The notes under the pieces were generated by a model, which saw only the letters and a program-made list of their open reading frames with translations, searched no databases and was not told the DNA's origin. Shown one piece after another: positions 53,608-61,953 of a stretch of 64,000 nucleotides of DNA. The stretch lies in the NCBI RefSeq assembly GCF_002163855.1, contig NZ_CP019332.1:409213-473212 (forward strand), given 5' to 3'. The position numbers were made by a program, and so were the translations under genes. The stretch is from Winogradskyella sp. PC-19 (lineage in GTDB: Bacteria; Bacteroidota; Bacteroidia; Flavobacteriales; Flavobacteriaceae). Position 1 is the first letter of the stretch. Each line of letters begins with the position of its first letter.

Positions 53608-54207
53608 ATGAATATAGATTTCAATAAAAGTCCTGATGGACTTGTGCCAGCAATTATTCAAGATGCAATAACAAATAAAGTCTTAATGCTAGGTTACATG
53701 AATAATCAAGCTTTGCAACAAACCATAGATTCTAAATTAGTTACGTTTTTTAGTAGAACAAAGCAGCGTCTATGGACCAAAGGTGAAGAAAGCGGAAATG
53801 TTTTAAATTTAGTAGATATAAAACTTGATTGCGATAATGATACATTACTAGTTTTTGTAAATCCAAAAGGGCCAATATGCCATAAAGGCTCAGATACGTG
53901 CTGGAATGAAACCAATAATCAATCCTTTGGATTTATTTCAAAACTAGAAGATACTATTTCGTCTAGAATAGAAAACGCAGATAGTCAAAAATCTTATGTA
54001 GCTTCATTATTTGCTAAAGGCATAAATAAAGTTGCTCAAAAAGTAGGAGAAGAAGCTGTAGAGGTTGTTATTGAAGCAAAAGATAATAATGATGACTTAT
54101 TTTTAGAAGAGTCAGCAGACTTACTTTTTCATTATTTAATGTTACTACAGGCAAAAGGTTTTAAGCTCAATGATGTTGTAGATGTATTAAAAGGTCGTGA
54201 AAAATAG
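53608..54207 (+). CDS. hisIE: Phosphoribosyl-AMP cyclohydrolase / phosphoribosyl-ATP pyrophosphatase
   Basis: The 199-residue bifunctional HisIE does steps two and three. HisI occupies about residues 1-115 with MLGYMNNQALQQT, SRTKQRLWTKGEESGN (zinc/Mg pocket) and GPICHKGSDTCW with metal-binding Cys and His; HisE occupies about 120-199 with KVGEEAVEVVIEA, the helical motif of the pyrophosphatase. The open frame runs 31 codons further upstream through the repeat (from 53515), but the protein family starts at the ATG at 53608. It is the last gene of the operon. Confidence 0.95.
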   Translation: MNIDFNKSPDGLVPAIIQDAITNKVLMLGYMNNQALQQTIDSKLVTFFSRTKQRLWTKGEESGNVLNLVDIKLDCDNDTLLVFVNPKGPICHKGSDTCWNETNNQSFGFISKLEDTISSRIENADSQKSYVASLFAKGINKVAQKVGEEAVEVVIEAKDNNDDLFLEESADLLFHYLMLLQAKGFKLNDVVDVLKGREK

Positions 54208-54261
54208 TTAACGTGTAAAGGTCATAGTAGATACCACATTACCTTCTTTATCATAATAGGT

Positions 54262-54642
54262 TCATTTGCCTATTGGTCTTTTCCAATGCAGGTATTGCCC
54301 TTTAGATTTGACACTACCGTCTTCATAGAAGAAAGTTACTGGTCCTTCAACTTTATTGTCTTTGTATGTGCCTTCACAAACTTTACGACCATAAGGGTCA
54401 AAGTCAATCCATTTCCCATTTCCAACTCCATCAACATATTCTTGCATAGTCATATAATTTCCATTATCATATTTGCCATATAGCACACCAGTAAAGGGTT
54501 TATCTGAACCTGTTTTGTAATATTTAGAGCCCAATTTATACGCTTTTTGATATGTATTTGACATAGATACTAATTTCTGTTCTTGACTTAATCCACTAGA
54601 CATAAATAACATGACTAAAGAAAATGATAATAGAGTTTTCAT
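54262..54642 (-). CDS. Secreted MORN-type repeat protein, cut short by an in-frame TGA
   Basis: This 126-residue protein has a signal peptide (MKTLLSFSLVMLFMSSGLSQ) and repeats such as GKYDNGNYMTMQEYVDG, WIDFDPYGRKVCEGTYKDNKVEGPVTFFYEDG and GQYLHWKRPIGK. It ends at TGA (54262-54264), but the same frame continues for 17 more codons (TYYDKEGNVVSTMTFTR) to a TAA at 54208-54210 next to hisIE. The tail fits one more repeat, where Trp (TGG) would be expected at the TGA, as in WIDFDPYG earlier. So it looks like a recent nonsense change or a sequence error. Function of the family is unknown. Confidence 0.7.
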   Translation of the reverse strand: MKTLLSFSLVMLFMSSGLSQEQKLVSMSNTYQKAYKLGSKYYKTGSDKPFTGVLYGKYDNGNYMTMQEYVDGVGNGKWIDFDPYGRKVCEGTYKDNKVEGPVTFFYEDGSVKSKGQYLHWKRPIGK

Positions 54643-54695
54643 AAAACGTGTTTATTATATATACACGCAAATTCGTTTTTGGATGAGTAAACTAA

Positions 54696-54724
54696 AACTG
54701 CCACTAAATATTTTAGTGGCAGTT
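54696..54724 (-). terminator. Hairpin terminator after the S41-like gene
   Basis: AACTGCCACTAAA and TTTAGTGGCAGTT form a perfect 13-base-pair stem with a 3-base loop. On the minus strand TTAGTTTAC follows, a weak T run, so it most likely ends the S41-like peptidase transcript. Confidence 0.65.
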
Positions 54725-54774
54725 ACTCTAATGTAATTCAGAAAGTTTAATCATGCATTAGAACCATGTTAAGC

Positions 54775-55950
54775 TTAGTTACTATCTTTTTCTATAATTT
54801 CTAATGTTTGCTCAATCCAATCTCTACTAAAATCTAATGGTATTTCTGGACTTACACCTTTTCCTTCATATTCGATATACTTATGAAAATTCATATCTGT
54901 TGGCATCATTTTAAAATATTCTGAAGGCGTATTGTATCTGTAACCGTAATTCATACCATAAGCAATTATTCCACGTGATTTTTGTCCCAAATGTTTAGCG
55001 TTTTTATTTTTAAGAAGCTTTAAAGTAAATTGTTCGCCATTACTTCCTGCAAAAGCATTAGTAATAACATAAACATTCTTATTTTTTAAAAATTTCAAAA
55101 AAGGATCTGAAAACTTACTGTTACCACCTCTGTTACTTCTTAAATCAACAATAATATTATCTGCAGTTAATTTATCCTTAGTGGTGTTGAAAAATGAATT
55201 TAATTCATTCTTTTTATTATTGCCGAATGTAGCAAAGTAGAGGTATTGTACATTATCATTAATTTGTCGAAAAGAAGCTACTTCTGCATCATCAGTAGGC
55301 AACTCAAAATTATTTGTGTTTCCTACTTTTTTATATGACCAAATACGCCCATTTTCTAAAGACATGCTTTTTACAAATCCAGGTTTTCTGGTTTTTGAAT
55401 TGTAATAGTACATATTGTATTTGTTGGCATTGGTATGAGTCATAGTAAATCTAGTTTCACCAACTGTCCAATTTTCTAAGTCGGTTTCTAAAACAATGCC
55501 TACCAGATCGTTAGTACCTTTTATATATTGCAACCCAATTAGTTCATTATTAAACTTGTAAATACCCTCTGCGGCTTCTAGAGGTTTGTTATTTAATGTT
55601 TCTTTTAATGCTTCAATATTTGTTTGTAATTCGTTAATTGTAATTTTAGAATACGCATTGTTAACTTGAAGCGAAGCATGAACATCATTAACCAAATTCA
55701 TTTGCTCCAATAATAATTTGTAGCAATCTTCTATTGGAAGTGGATTTTCCATTTTTGAAGAATTATTATTATAAGTGGTATTAAATTTATCTAATTTTTC
55801 GCCCTTAATTTGTTTTTTGTAAGACGGCATTTTTTTCATTTTCTCAACTATAAAATCTAAGTCTGTTTTACAGTCACAAGTTTGAAGTTGTGCATTTATA
55901 AATTGAAACCCGAATACAAACGCGATAATAAATGGTACTAATTTTTTCAT
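54775..55950 (-). CDS. S41-like peptidase, secreted
   Basis: This 391-residue protein has a signal peptide (MKKLVPFIIAFVFGFQFINA), an N-terminal helical domain with two cysteines (LQTCDCKTDLDFIVEKM) and a tail-specific-protease-like domain: NIIVDLRSNRGGNSKF (strand-loop seen in S41 enzymes) and TNAFAGSNGEQFTLKLLKN, where the Ser of SNGE sits where S41 enzymes have the catalytic Ser. The usual PDZ domain is not seen. It may be a periplasmic peptidase or an inactive relative; specificity unknown. A TATATTTG promoter box lies upstream at 55985-55992. Confidence 0.75.
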   Translation of the reverse strand: MKKLVPFIIAFVFGFQFINAQLQTCDCKTDLDFIVEKMKKMPSYKKQIKGEKLDKFNTTYNNNSSKMENPLPIEDCYKLLLEQMNLVNDVHASLQVNNAYSKITINELQTNIEALKETLNNKPLEAAEGIYKFNNELIGLQYIKGTNDLVGIVLETDLENWTVGETRFTMTHTNANKYNMYYYNSKTRKPGFVKSMSLENGRIWSYKKVGNTNNFELPTDDAEVASFRQINDNVQYLYFATFGNNKKNELNSFFNTTKDKLTADNIIVDLRSNRGGNSKFSDPFLKFLKNKNVYVITNAFAGSNGEQFTLKLLKNKNAKHLGQKSRGIIAYGMNYGYRYNTPSEYFKMMPTDMNFHKYIEYEGKGVSPEIPLDFSRDWIEQTLEIIEKDSN

Positions 55951-55984
55951 GATTGAATGATTTATGTGATTAAACTTTCTGAAG

Positions 55985-55992
55985 CAAATATA
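55985..55992 (-). promoter_or_regulatory. -7 promoter box of the S41-like gene
   Basis: TATATTTG on the minus strand fits TAnnTTTG, 34 bases upstream of the ATG; TTG trinucleotides lie 17 and 22 bases further upstream, bracketing the usual -33 spacing. Confidence 0.5.
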
Positions 55993-56046
55993 TTTAAGGA
56001 ACCATCATTCAATTCAATAATAACAAGTGTTTGGGGCGAAATGGTA

Positions 56047-56844
56047 TTAGTTTGTGGTAAGTTGAAATGCCTTTTTAATAGCTTTCTGATAGGTTTTAGA
56101 AATTGGCACTTCAACATCATAATTCATGCGCATAGAAAGTTTACTGTTTTCAGTTTTCCATTGCTGAAAATGGAATGGATTTATAAGATACGAGCGATGC
56201 GTCCGAAGTAATTCTTCAAATTCTGCATCAATAACCGATAACTTATTACGAATCAACGTTTTTTTAAGTACATTACTAGAAAGGTAAAAAACTTCGATAT
56301 AATTATCTGATGATTTTATTGAAATAATATCGTTAAAATTAAGTCGTAAACCTTCATAATTACCTTCACCTTTAATTTCTACTTTACTATTTTCTAATCT
56401 TTTTTCGTGGTATTTTCCAAAGGCAAAACGTGCTATAATTATTATTGGAAAAACCGTTAAAATTGCTGGAATTATAATGGTTCTTAGGTGATAGTTGAAT
56501 GAATACGCATTTGGATGCCAGTCCATAATTACAATAAGATAAAAATACCTTAAAGCAAAAATTGAAATACTTATAAAGCAAAACGAAAAAATAATTTCGC
56601 TACTAACGCGCCATTCTTTTTTGTTACTATTGTATATCAAATACTGGATTGGTAGATGAAAACCATATAAGAATGCAGCTAAAATACCGTATCCAGGTAA
56701 GTAAAGTAATTTTTCTTGTTGACCGAACTCATTTACATCTAGCGGTTCTGTAAAAAAAAGAAATACAAATATCCAAATAGCTAGAATCACGCTGATAATT
56801 AAATGATGCTTTAGCTTTGGGTCAAATGGATAATTGCGCTTCAA
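56047..56844 (-). CDS. Membrane-anchored LytTR-family DNA-binding regulator
   Basis: This 265-residue protein has four hydrophobic segments in its first 150 residues (IISVILAIWIFVFLFF, LPGYGILAAFLYGF, IIFSFCFISISIFAL, IIIPAILTVFPIIII) and a C-terminal LytTR domain (about 165-262) with FNDIISIKSSDNYIEVFYL, LRTHRSYLIN and VPISKTYQKAIKKAF. LytTR domains bind imperfect repeats in promoters. A membrane sensor joined directly to the DNA-binding domain, without a receiver domain, suggests a one-component regulator. The target genes are unknown; no LytTR sites were sought here. Confidence 0.9.
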   Translation of the reverse strand: MKRNYPFDPKLKHHLIISVILAIWIFVFLFFTEPLDVNEFGQQEKLLYLPGYGILAAFLYGFHLPIQYLIYNSNKKEWRVSSEIIFSFCFISISIFALRYFYLIVIMDWHPNAYSFNYHLRTIIIPAILTVFPIIIIARFAFGKYHEKRLENSKVEIKGEGNYEGLRLNFNDIISIKSSDNYIEVFYLSSNVLKKTLIRNKLSVIDAEFEELLRTHRSYLINPFHFQQWKTENSKLSMRMNYDVEVPISKTYQKAIKKAFQLTTN

Positions 56845-56870
56845 ATAAATTTCTATTTAAAGTAAAAATA

Positions 56871-56902
56871 AAAAAAGCATCAGAAACTCTGATGCTTTTT
56901 TT
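56871..56902. terminator. Intrinsic terminator, AT-flanked
   Basis: GCATCAGA and TCTGATGC (8 pairs, loop of 3) are flanked by AAAAAA and TTTTTTT, so the stem extends and a T run follows on either strand. It ends the small membrane protein gene on the minus strand and protects the LytTR gene from read-through. Confidence 0.9.
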
Positions 56903-56918
56903 GTATTTGTCAATGCAA

Positions 56919-57338
56919 TTATTTAATCCACCCTTTTGCAGCAGAATTTCTTGCAAAATATACCAAAAACACACAAACTACAATTATTAGCACAGGCATT
57001 ACAATTTGAGCACCGCTCATTTCTACATTTTTAAATAAATAGAAATGCTGTACGATTGCACCAATTGCCGAAAGTACAAAAAGTATATGCGCCCATTTTT
57101 TTCTAATTAATAAACATAATGCTCCTAAAGCACCGCAAAATACTGCAATTGCAAAAGCGGCAGTATACCATGCAGGAAACTCCATTAAAAACTCGGCTTG
57201 CTGTTCTGGTGGTAATGCAGCAATCATTTCTTCTGTTGCAAATGCTTTACTCAAATAGGCCATAACGCCTAATCCATTCCAAATTAGAGCTAATACGCCA
57301 ATAATCCAGAACCAAACTGGTGGTTTTGTTGTTGTCAT
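56919..57338 (-). CDS. Small four-helix membrane protein, hypothetical
   Basis: This 139-residue protein starts TKPPVWFWIIGVLALIWNGLGVMAYLS and has four hydrophobic helices, with a polar loop EEMIAALPPEQQAEFLMEFPAWY between the first two. Such proteins are common in Flavobacteriia and are sometimes labelled sugar transporter without evidence. The loop composition is shared by these relatives. No function can be assigned. Confidence 0.65.
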   Translation of the reverse strand: MTTTKPPVWFWIIGVLALIWNGLGVMAYLSKAFATEEMIAALPPEQQAEFLMEFPAWYTAAFAIAVFCGALGALCLLIRKKWAHILFVLSAIGAIVQHFYLFKNVEMSGAQIVMPVLIIVVCVFLVYFARNSAAKGWIK

Positions 57339-57423
57339 GATTTGTTGATTTTAGTTAGTAATAGCTTTCAAGTTAAAAAAAATTTTGATTAGTAGATTAG
57401 TTAATAGTAATTTCGACATTAAT

Positions 57424-58212
57424 ATGGTATTTGAAAAGCGTTATTATTACCTCATAAAGATTCAATATTTAGGATATAGATTTCACGGATGGCAAAAACA
57501 ACCAGATGTAAAGACTATCCATTTAATGATTGATCGCACACTAAAATTTATCCTCAAGGATACTAGGTTTAAAACACTTGGAGCTGGACGCACAGATGCT
57601 ATGGTATCTGCAAACGAAGCGGCGTTAGAACTTTTTATTTATAATTCACCTATCGAGGATTTTGAAGAATTTTTGGCACTTTTTAATCATAATTTACCGC
57701 AAGACATCAGAGCGCTTTCTATTAAAGAAGTTAATAAGGATTTTAATATTATTCAAGATTCAAAAATTAAAGAATACCATTACGTATTCTCAGAAGGACA
57801 AAAAAATCATCCATTTTGCGCACCCATTTTAACAACAATTCTAGAGACTTTAGATGTAGAACTTATGAAAAAAGGCGCAATGCTTTTTCAAGGTACGCAC
57901 AACTTTAAAACCTATTGCTATAAAGCATCAGCTACAGGAGAGTTTATAAGAACTATCGAAAACTGTCAATTAGTTGATAACACAATATATACCGCTAATT
58001 TTTTTCCAGACAAATCTTATGTATTAAAAGTAAGAGGAAAGGGTTTTATGAGAAATCAAATACGACTAATGTTTGGCGCATTAATTAAGCTAGGTAGAGG
58101 CGATATTACTTTAGAGTATATTGAAATGACTTTGAAAGAAAATAGTACAGAAGTTATGGACTACATTGCACCAGCGTCTGGATTAATTTTGCATTCAATA
58201 AATTTTGAATAA
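57424..58212 (+). CDS. truA: tRNA pseudouridine synthase A
   Basis: TruA makes pseudouridines at positions 38-40 of tRNA anticodon stems. The 262 residues have the start YLIKIQYLGYRFHGWQKQP and the catalytic Asp in LGAGRTDAMVSANEAA (about residue 59). E. coli TruA reads GRTDAGVHA here, so AMVSA is a divergent form, often seen in a second TruA-like copy of Bacteroidota. A second motif YHYVFSEGQKNHPF and the C-terminal RGKGFMRNQIRLMFGALIKLG support the family. The frame is open for 13 codons upstream (57385), but the conserved N-terminus starts at 57424. Confidence 0.85.
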   Translation: MVFEKRYYYLIKIQYLGYRFHGWQKQPDVKTIHLMIDRTLKFILKDTRFKTLGAGRTDAMVSANEAALELFIYNSPIEDFEEFLALFNHNLPQDIRALSIKEVNKDFNIIQDSKIKEYHYVFSEGQKNHPFCAPILTTILETLDVELMKKGAMLFQGTHNFKTYCYKASATGEFIRTIENCQLVDNTIYTANFFPDKSYVLKVRGKGFMRNQIRLMFGALIKLGRGDITLEYIEMTLKENSTEVMDYIAPASGLILHSINFE

Positions 58213-58214
58213 AA

Positions 58215-58240
58215 AAAATCACCTATTGAAGGTGATTTTT
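58215..58240 (+). terminator. Intrinsic terminator of truA
   Basis: AATCACCT and AGGTGATT (8 pairs plus flanking A-T pairs), loop ATTGA, with A run before and T run after; it can work for the minus-strand gene too. Confidence 0.88.
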
Positions 58241-58267
58241 AAATTTATACTCAACTAAGAAAACACG

Positions 58268-58489
58268 CTATTTCACAACGTGTAACTTAGGCTCTTTAGT
58301 TAAAAATTTTCCGTTTACACATTCTCCTAAAATGATAACTTCTTTTGATCGTTCGTACATTTTAATAGAACGCTCCATCTGCATTTCTGTTGCATTATAT
58401 AACTTAACGCCAGATCTTGAACCCTTGTTGCGTATTTCTATATAAAAACCATCTTTTAATTTTGTTGGTTTTGTTGCTGGTCTACCCAT
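58268..58489 (-). CDS. Small conserved hypothetical protein (73 aa)
   Basis: This 73-residue protein starts MGRPATKPTKLKDGFYIEIRNKGSRSG. The MGRPATKP start resembles AT-hook-like GRP motifs in flavobacterial small basic proteins. The rest (VKLYNATEMQMERSIKMYERSKEVIILGECVNGKFL) looks like a short alpha/beta domain. It is soluble with a basic N-terminus; DNA binding is a guess. The gene is convergent with truA. Confidence 0.65.
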   Translation of the reverse strand: MGRPATKPTKLKDGFYIEIRNKGSRSGVKLYNATEMQMERSIKMYERSKEVIILGECVNGKFLTKEPKLHVVK

Positions 58490-58655
58490 AAATAAAATTG
58501 TAATTATTAATTTTTTGCATTATACTGAATTTTCTTTCATCCTACAAGTTTATTTTTAATTATTCTAAATCAATTTGTGTTTTTGTTAAATTTTTTTAAA
58601 TGAAAGTCTAATTATGTTAAATAAACTTAATAAGAGTTAAACCCTGTTAAATGGC

Positions 58656-58684
58656 TTGACAAAATTCCTATATCCCTTATATTA
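58656..58684 (+). promoter_or_regulatory. Unusual TTGACA-type promoter candidate before dps
   Basis: TTGACA (58656-58661) and ATATTA (58679-58684) are spaced by 17 bases, as for sigma-70 of other phyla and unlike TAnnTTTG. It ends 6 bases before the ATG at 58691, so the transcript would be almost leaderless unless the start is the later ATG at 58721. Weak, single-site evidence. Confidence 0.3.
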
Positions 58685-58690
58685 AATTAT

Positions 58691-59218
58691 ATGAAAACCA
58701 ATAAAACACAAACAACAGGAATGAATTATTTAAACATCAAAGACCAAAACTTACATGCGACTGTTGTAGAACTAAACATTTTACTAGCAGATTATCACAT
58801 TTATTATCAAAATTTAAGAAACTTTCATTGGAACATATTAGGAGAGAATTTCTTTGAGTTACATAATAAATTTGAAGAACTTTATAATGATGCAAGAATT
58901 AAGATAGACGAAATTGCTGAACGTATATTGACTCTAAGATATCATCCAGTGAGTACTTTAAAAGAATATTTAAATCTAGCAACCATTGAAGAAACTTCAT
59001 CTGAAAAAACGGATAAGGAAATGGTAAATTATATTTTGCAAAATCACTCAACTTTACTACAACAAATGAGTAAAGTGATAGAAGAAGCTGATAAGATTAA
59101 AGATGAAGGAACTATTGACTTAATTGGTGCTTACATTAGAGAATTAGAAAAAAACAGTTGGATGTTAGATGCTTTTGTTCGCTCTACATCAACTCAGTTA
59201 AATAAAAGTGAATTCTAG
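58691..59218 (+). CDS. dps: Dps/ferritin-like DNA-protection protein
   Basis: This 175-residue protein has the Dps fold: LNILLADYHIYYQNLRNFHWNILGENFFELHNKFEELYND with the ferroxidase His (FHWN) and the downstream Glu/Asp ligands in YNDARIKIDEIAERI. It binds iron, oxidises it with H2O2 and protects DNA. The N-terminal 10 residues (MKTNKTQTTG) may be a basic DNA-contact tail, or the start may be at 58721 (MNYLNIKDQN). It begins a group with MscS, DUF1328 and a lipoprotein. Confidence 0.9.
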   Translation: MKTNKTQTTGMNYLNIKDQNLHATVVELNILLADYHIYYQNLRNFHWNILGENFFELHNKFEELYNDARIKIDEIAERILTLRYHPVSTLKEYLNLATIEETSSEKTDKEMVNYILQNHSTLLQQMSKVIEEADKIKDEGTIDLIGAYIRELEKNSWMLDAFVRSTSTQLNKSEF

Positions 59219-59271
59219 TAGTATTTAGTTAGATTATTTATTAGAAATTTTTTATTAACTAAAACTACACA

Positions 59272-60174
59272 ATGAAAGAACAATTTAAAACAGCATTTGC
59301 TGCACTTACAGATAAACTTAAGTCATGGTTTACAACCATAATCGAATATTTGCCCAATTTTATATTAGCAATGTTAGTCATGGTGGCATCGTACTACATT
59401 GCAAGATACGTAAGTAAACTTGAAGAAAGACTTGTCACAAACCGTGTACAGCAAAAAAGTATTAGCAAAACAATAGCAAGAATATCTGCAGTTGCTGTGG
59501 TAATATCTGGTCTCTTTATCTCGTTAGGAATATTAGATCTAGGAAAAACATTGACATCATTATTAGCCGGAGCAGGAGTTGCTGGTCTTGCAATTGGACT
59601 TGCATTACAAGGTACATTAGCCAATACTATTGCTGGTGTAGTACTTTCGTTTAGAAAAAAAGTACAGATTGGTAATTGGGTTGAAACTAATGGTTTTTCT
59701 GGTGAAGTAATGGATATAAATCTAAAAGATTTCACCCTAAAGGAAGCAGACAATAATATTGTTGTTATACCTAACAAAACCATATTAGAAAATCCACTAA
59801 AAAATTATTCTTTGACTACAAAAATGAGAGTATTTTTAGAATGTGGTGTAGGCTATAGTTCGGATTTGGAAGAAGTTGAACGACTTACTAAAAAAGTTAT
59901 AAAAAATACTTTTTACCAAATTAATTCTACCGACGAAGTAGAATTCTATTACACTGAGTTTGGAGCCTCATCTATTAATTATCTATGTCGATTTTGGATA
60001 GATTCGGAGAATGCTTTAGAGAAATTAAAAGCAAAGACCAGAGCTATCGTCGAAATCAAAAAAGCATATGATAAAGCAGGAATTAATATTCCTTTCCCAA
60101 TCAGAACATTACAATTTGATAATAAATTGAATGTAAAATCTACACAATTAGAAAATTCCTTTTCTGATAACTAG
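59272..60174 (+). CDS. MscS-family mechanosensitive channel
   Basis: This 300-residue protein forms a small-conductance channel that opens under hypo-osmotic stress. It has N-terminal helices (LPNFILAMLVMVASYYI; ISAVAVVISGLFISLGIL), the pore helix TSLLAGAGVAGLAIGLALQGTL with its Ala/Gly packing face, and the beta domain with VQIGNWVETNGFSGEVMDINL and FTLKEADNNIVVIPN. The length and motifs match MscS (286 in E. coli). It follows dps by 53 bases. Confidence 0.92.
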   Translation: MKEQFKTAFAALTDKLKSWFTTIIEYLPNFILAMLVMVASYYIARYVSKLEERLVTNRVQQKSISKTIARISAVAVVISGLFISLGILDLGKTLTSLLAGAGVAGLAIGLALQGTLANTIAGVVLSFRKKVQIGNWVETNGFSGEVMDINLKDFTLKEADNNIVVIPNKTILENPLKNYSLTTKMRVFLECGVGYSSDLEEVERLTKKVIKNTFYQINSTDEVEFYYTEFGASSINYLCRFWIDSENALEKLKAKTRAIVEIKKAYDKAGINIPFPIRTLQFDNKLNVKSTQLENSFSDN

Positions 60175-60246
60175 TCATTATTCTTTTAATGATAAAATTT
60201 CTCTAAAAGCTTGAGGAAAATTTACTAACTATTAAAACCATTAACT

Positions 60247-60408
60247 ATGTTACGTTGGATGATTATCTTTATTATTGTTGCTATAATTGCTGGAGTTTTA
60301 GGCTTTGGCGGAATTGCAGGAGCGTCTGCAGGATTAGCAAAAATTTGTTTCTATATTTTTATAGCACTTTTCGTCATATCACTAATAAGAAATTTGTCTA
60401 AAAAATAG
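60247..60408 (+). CDS. DUF1328 (YtjA-type) small membrane protein
   Basis: This 53-residue protein reads [20 protein letters not shown] and continues [25 protein letters not shown]: two helices with a conserved [14 protein letters not shown] motif that marks DUF1328. The family is known as small stress-linked membrane proteins in many bacteria; the function is unclear. It lies between the channel and a lipoprotein. Confidence 0.9.
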   Translation: MLRWMIIFIIVAIIAGVLGFGGIAGASAGLAKICFYIFIALFVISLIRNLSKK

Positions 60409-60450
60409 ACAAATAATTAAAATCGTATTTATTAATCTAAAATTTACAAA

Positions 60451-60618
60451 ATGAAAAAATTATCATATTTATTTATTGCATTGTTCTCTTTAAGTCTTTT
60501 AACAACAAGTTGTAGAGAACAAAAAACCACAGAAGAAAAAATTGAGAATTCGGTAGAAGAAGCTGGTGATGCAGTGGAAGACGCCGCCGACGAAGTTGAA
60601 GATGCAGTTGAAAATTAA
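60451..60618 (+). CDS. Small acidic lipoprotein (55 aa)
   Basis: This 55-residue protein has a type II signal (MKKLSYLFIALFSLSLLTTSC, lipobox LTTSC, Cys21) and a mature part of 35 residues rich in Glu, Asp and Ala (ENSVEEAGDAVEDAADEVEDAVE), predicted helical. Repeats of the VEEAGDAVEDA kind are seen in small stress-induced lipoproteins of Bacteroidota. It is the last gene before a terminator and follows DUF1328 by 42 bases. Confidence 0.82.
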   Translation: MKKLSYLFIALFSLSLLTTSCREQKTTEEKIENSVEEAGDAVEDAADEVEDAVEN

Positions 60619-60652
60619 AATAACTTTATAAATTAATGTATAATTATATATT

Positions 60653-60682
60653 AAACCCAAGCTACTAAGTTTGGGTTTTTAT
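60653..60682 (+). terminator. Intrinsic terminator after the lipoprotein gene
   Basis: AAACCCAAGCT and AGTTTGGGTTT form an 11-base-pair stem (one G-T) with a 4-base loop and a T run after. It ends the Dps-MscS-DUF1328-lipoprotein group. Confidence 0.88.
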
Positions 60683-60708
60683 ATTTTTGGAATTAACAAT
60701 ACAATATT

Positions 60709-61386
60709 ATGGCAATATCTATACCTAAAGAAACATTTGTTTTTCTAAAAAAACTTTCTAAAAATAACAACCGCGACTGGTTTGCTGATAATAAAACAGA
60801 GTTTAAGCGCATAGAAACTGATGTAAAGTCAGCCTATAATCATCTAGGAGTTTTAATGAATGAGCATGACCTAATCGATAAAGTCAAAGTTTTTAGAATA
60901 TATAGAGATGTCAGATTTTCAAAAAACAAATTGCCTTATAAAACACATTTCGGAGGTTCTTTTAATCGAAAGAAGCCCGAGTTAAGAGGCGGTTATTACT
61001 TACATCTACAGCCTAATAACGAGTCATTTGTTGCTACAGGTTTTTGGGAACCAAATAAAGAGGATTTGATGCGTATTCGTAAAGAGTTTGAAATGGATGA
61101 TGAAGAAATTCGTGATATTCTTGAGCAAAAAGTCTTTAAGGATACATGGGGAGATTTTACTGGCGATTCATTAAAAACTGCTCCGAGAGGTTTTGATAAA
61201 GCGCACAAAGCAATTGATTTAATTCGTCGCAAGCAATTTATATTTATAAAAAAGTTTACAGACAAAGACGTACAATCTAAGGACTTTATAAATCAGGTTG
61301 ATAACGCATTTAGAGCTGCTAGACCTTATTTAGACTATATGAGTGATGTGCTCACTACTAATTTAAATGGAGAGTCTTTGCTCTAG
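60709..61386 (+). CDS. DUF2461 protein
   Basis: This 225-residue protein has the DUF2461 signature: FLKKLSKNNNRDWFADNKTEF at the start, DVRFSKNKLPYKTHFGGSF (about residues 67-85), GGYYLHLQPNNESFVATGFWEP and a C-terminal RKQFIFIKKF. The family is widespread and of unknown function (cytoplasmic, possibly nucleotide binding). The last 4 bases overlap the convergent gene that follows. Confidence 0.92.
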   Translation: MAISIPKETFVFLKKLSKNNNRDWFADNKTEFKRIETDVKSAYNHLGVLMNEHDLIDKVKVFRIYRDVRFSKNKLPYKTHFGGSFNRKKPELRGGYYLHLQPNNESFVATGFWEPNKEDLMRIRKEFEMDDEEIRDILEQKVFKDTWGDFTGDSLKTAPRGFDKAHKAIDLIRRKQFIFIKKFTDKDVQSKDFINQVDNAFRAARPYLDYMSDVLTTNLNGESLL

Positions 61387-61799
61387 ACTGCTTTTAATAT
61401 TTCGGGTTTTGTAAAGAGTTGGATACTGCTTAATAAACGCTCTTTTACAATATTCATCATACGTTTATTTAATGCTGAAGAATTTTGAATGTAAATCTCA
61501 TATTCTTCAACTGTGAATTGTCCAATAACCATTCCTTTTAATGAGTTTCTGAACTTCATATCTTTGTGTATAGCATTCTCGATATAAGCCATTTGTTTTG
61601 GAAGTGTTAAATCATAAAACACATTCTTTCGCTTTGATATGTAATTCTTGAAAACTGCAACAAATAAATCATTTTGCATTTTTATAACTGGGCGCAATGT
61701 TTTATTCTGAAAAGCTTCATCAGCAGACATGGTATCATATACTTTTGCCGATGGTATTAAAGGCCTAATGTCAATAAGATGTTTTGAGCGAGTTTCCAT
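61383..61799 (-). CDS. Conserved hypothetical protein (138 aa)
   Basis: This protein starts METRSKHLIDIRPLIPSAKVYDTMSADEAFQNKTLRPVIKMQNDLF and is mostly helical in the second half (KNVFYDLTLPKQMAYIENAIHKDMKFRNSLKG; YEIYIQNSSALNKRMMNIVKERLLSSIQLF). No signal or TM segment is seen. Related flavobacterial proteins are sometimes named glyoxalase, without a visible glyoxalase motif here. It overlaps the convergent DUF2461 gene by 4 bases. No function assigned. Confidence 0.65.
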   Translation of the reverse strand: METRSKHLIDIRPLIPSAKVYDTMSADEAFQNKTLRPVIKMQNDLFVAVFKNYISKRKNVFYDLTLPKQMAYIENAIHKDMKFRNSLKGMVIGQFTVEEYEIYIQNSSALNKRMMNIVKERLLSSIQLFTKPEILKAV

Positions 61800-61875
61800 A
61801 TTTAGAGTAGATTTGAATTAATATGGAATTAAATTTAGATATAATGTGACTTATATCTTCTTACGACGCATTATC

Positions 61876-61897
61876 TTGTTAACTGCGTTATTAACAA
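61876..61897. promoter_or_regulatory. Short inverted repeat upstream of the DUF72 gene
   Basis: TTGTTAA and TTAACAA are perfect 7-base inverted arms with an 8-base spacer, 56 bases upstream of the ATG at 61954. It could be a regulator binding site; nothing else supports this. Confidence 0.25.
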
Positions 61898-61953
61898 ATT
61901 AATTTTTAGCTTGTTTTTAAAGGAGTTCATATCTTTAACTAAAATTATAGAGC

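Noticed and set aside
59394..59783. 129-residue open frame antisense to the MscS-family gene
   Set aside because: It is fully opposite a well-supported channel gene, its residue make-up follows the complementary codons, and it has no promoter box or family motif.
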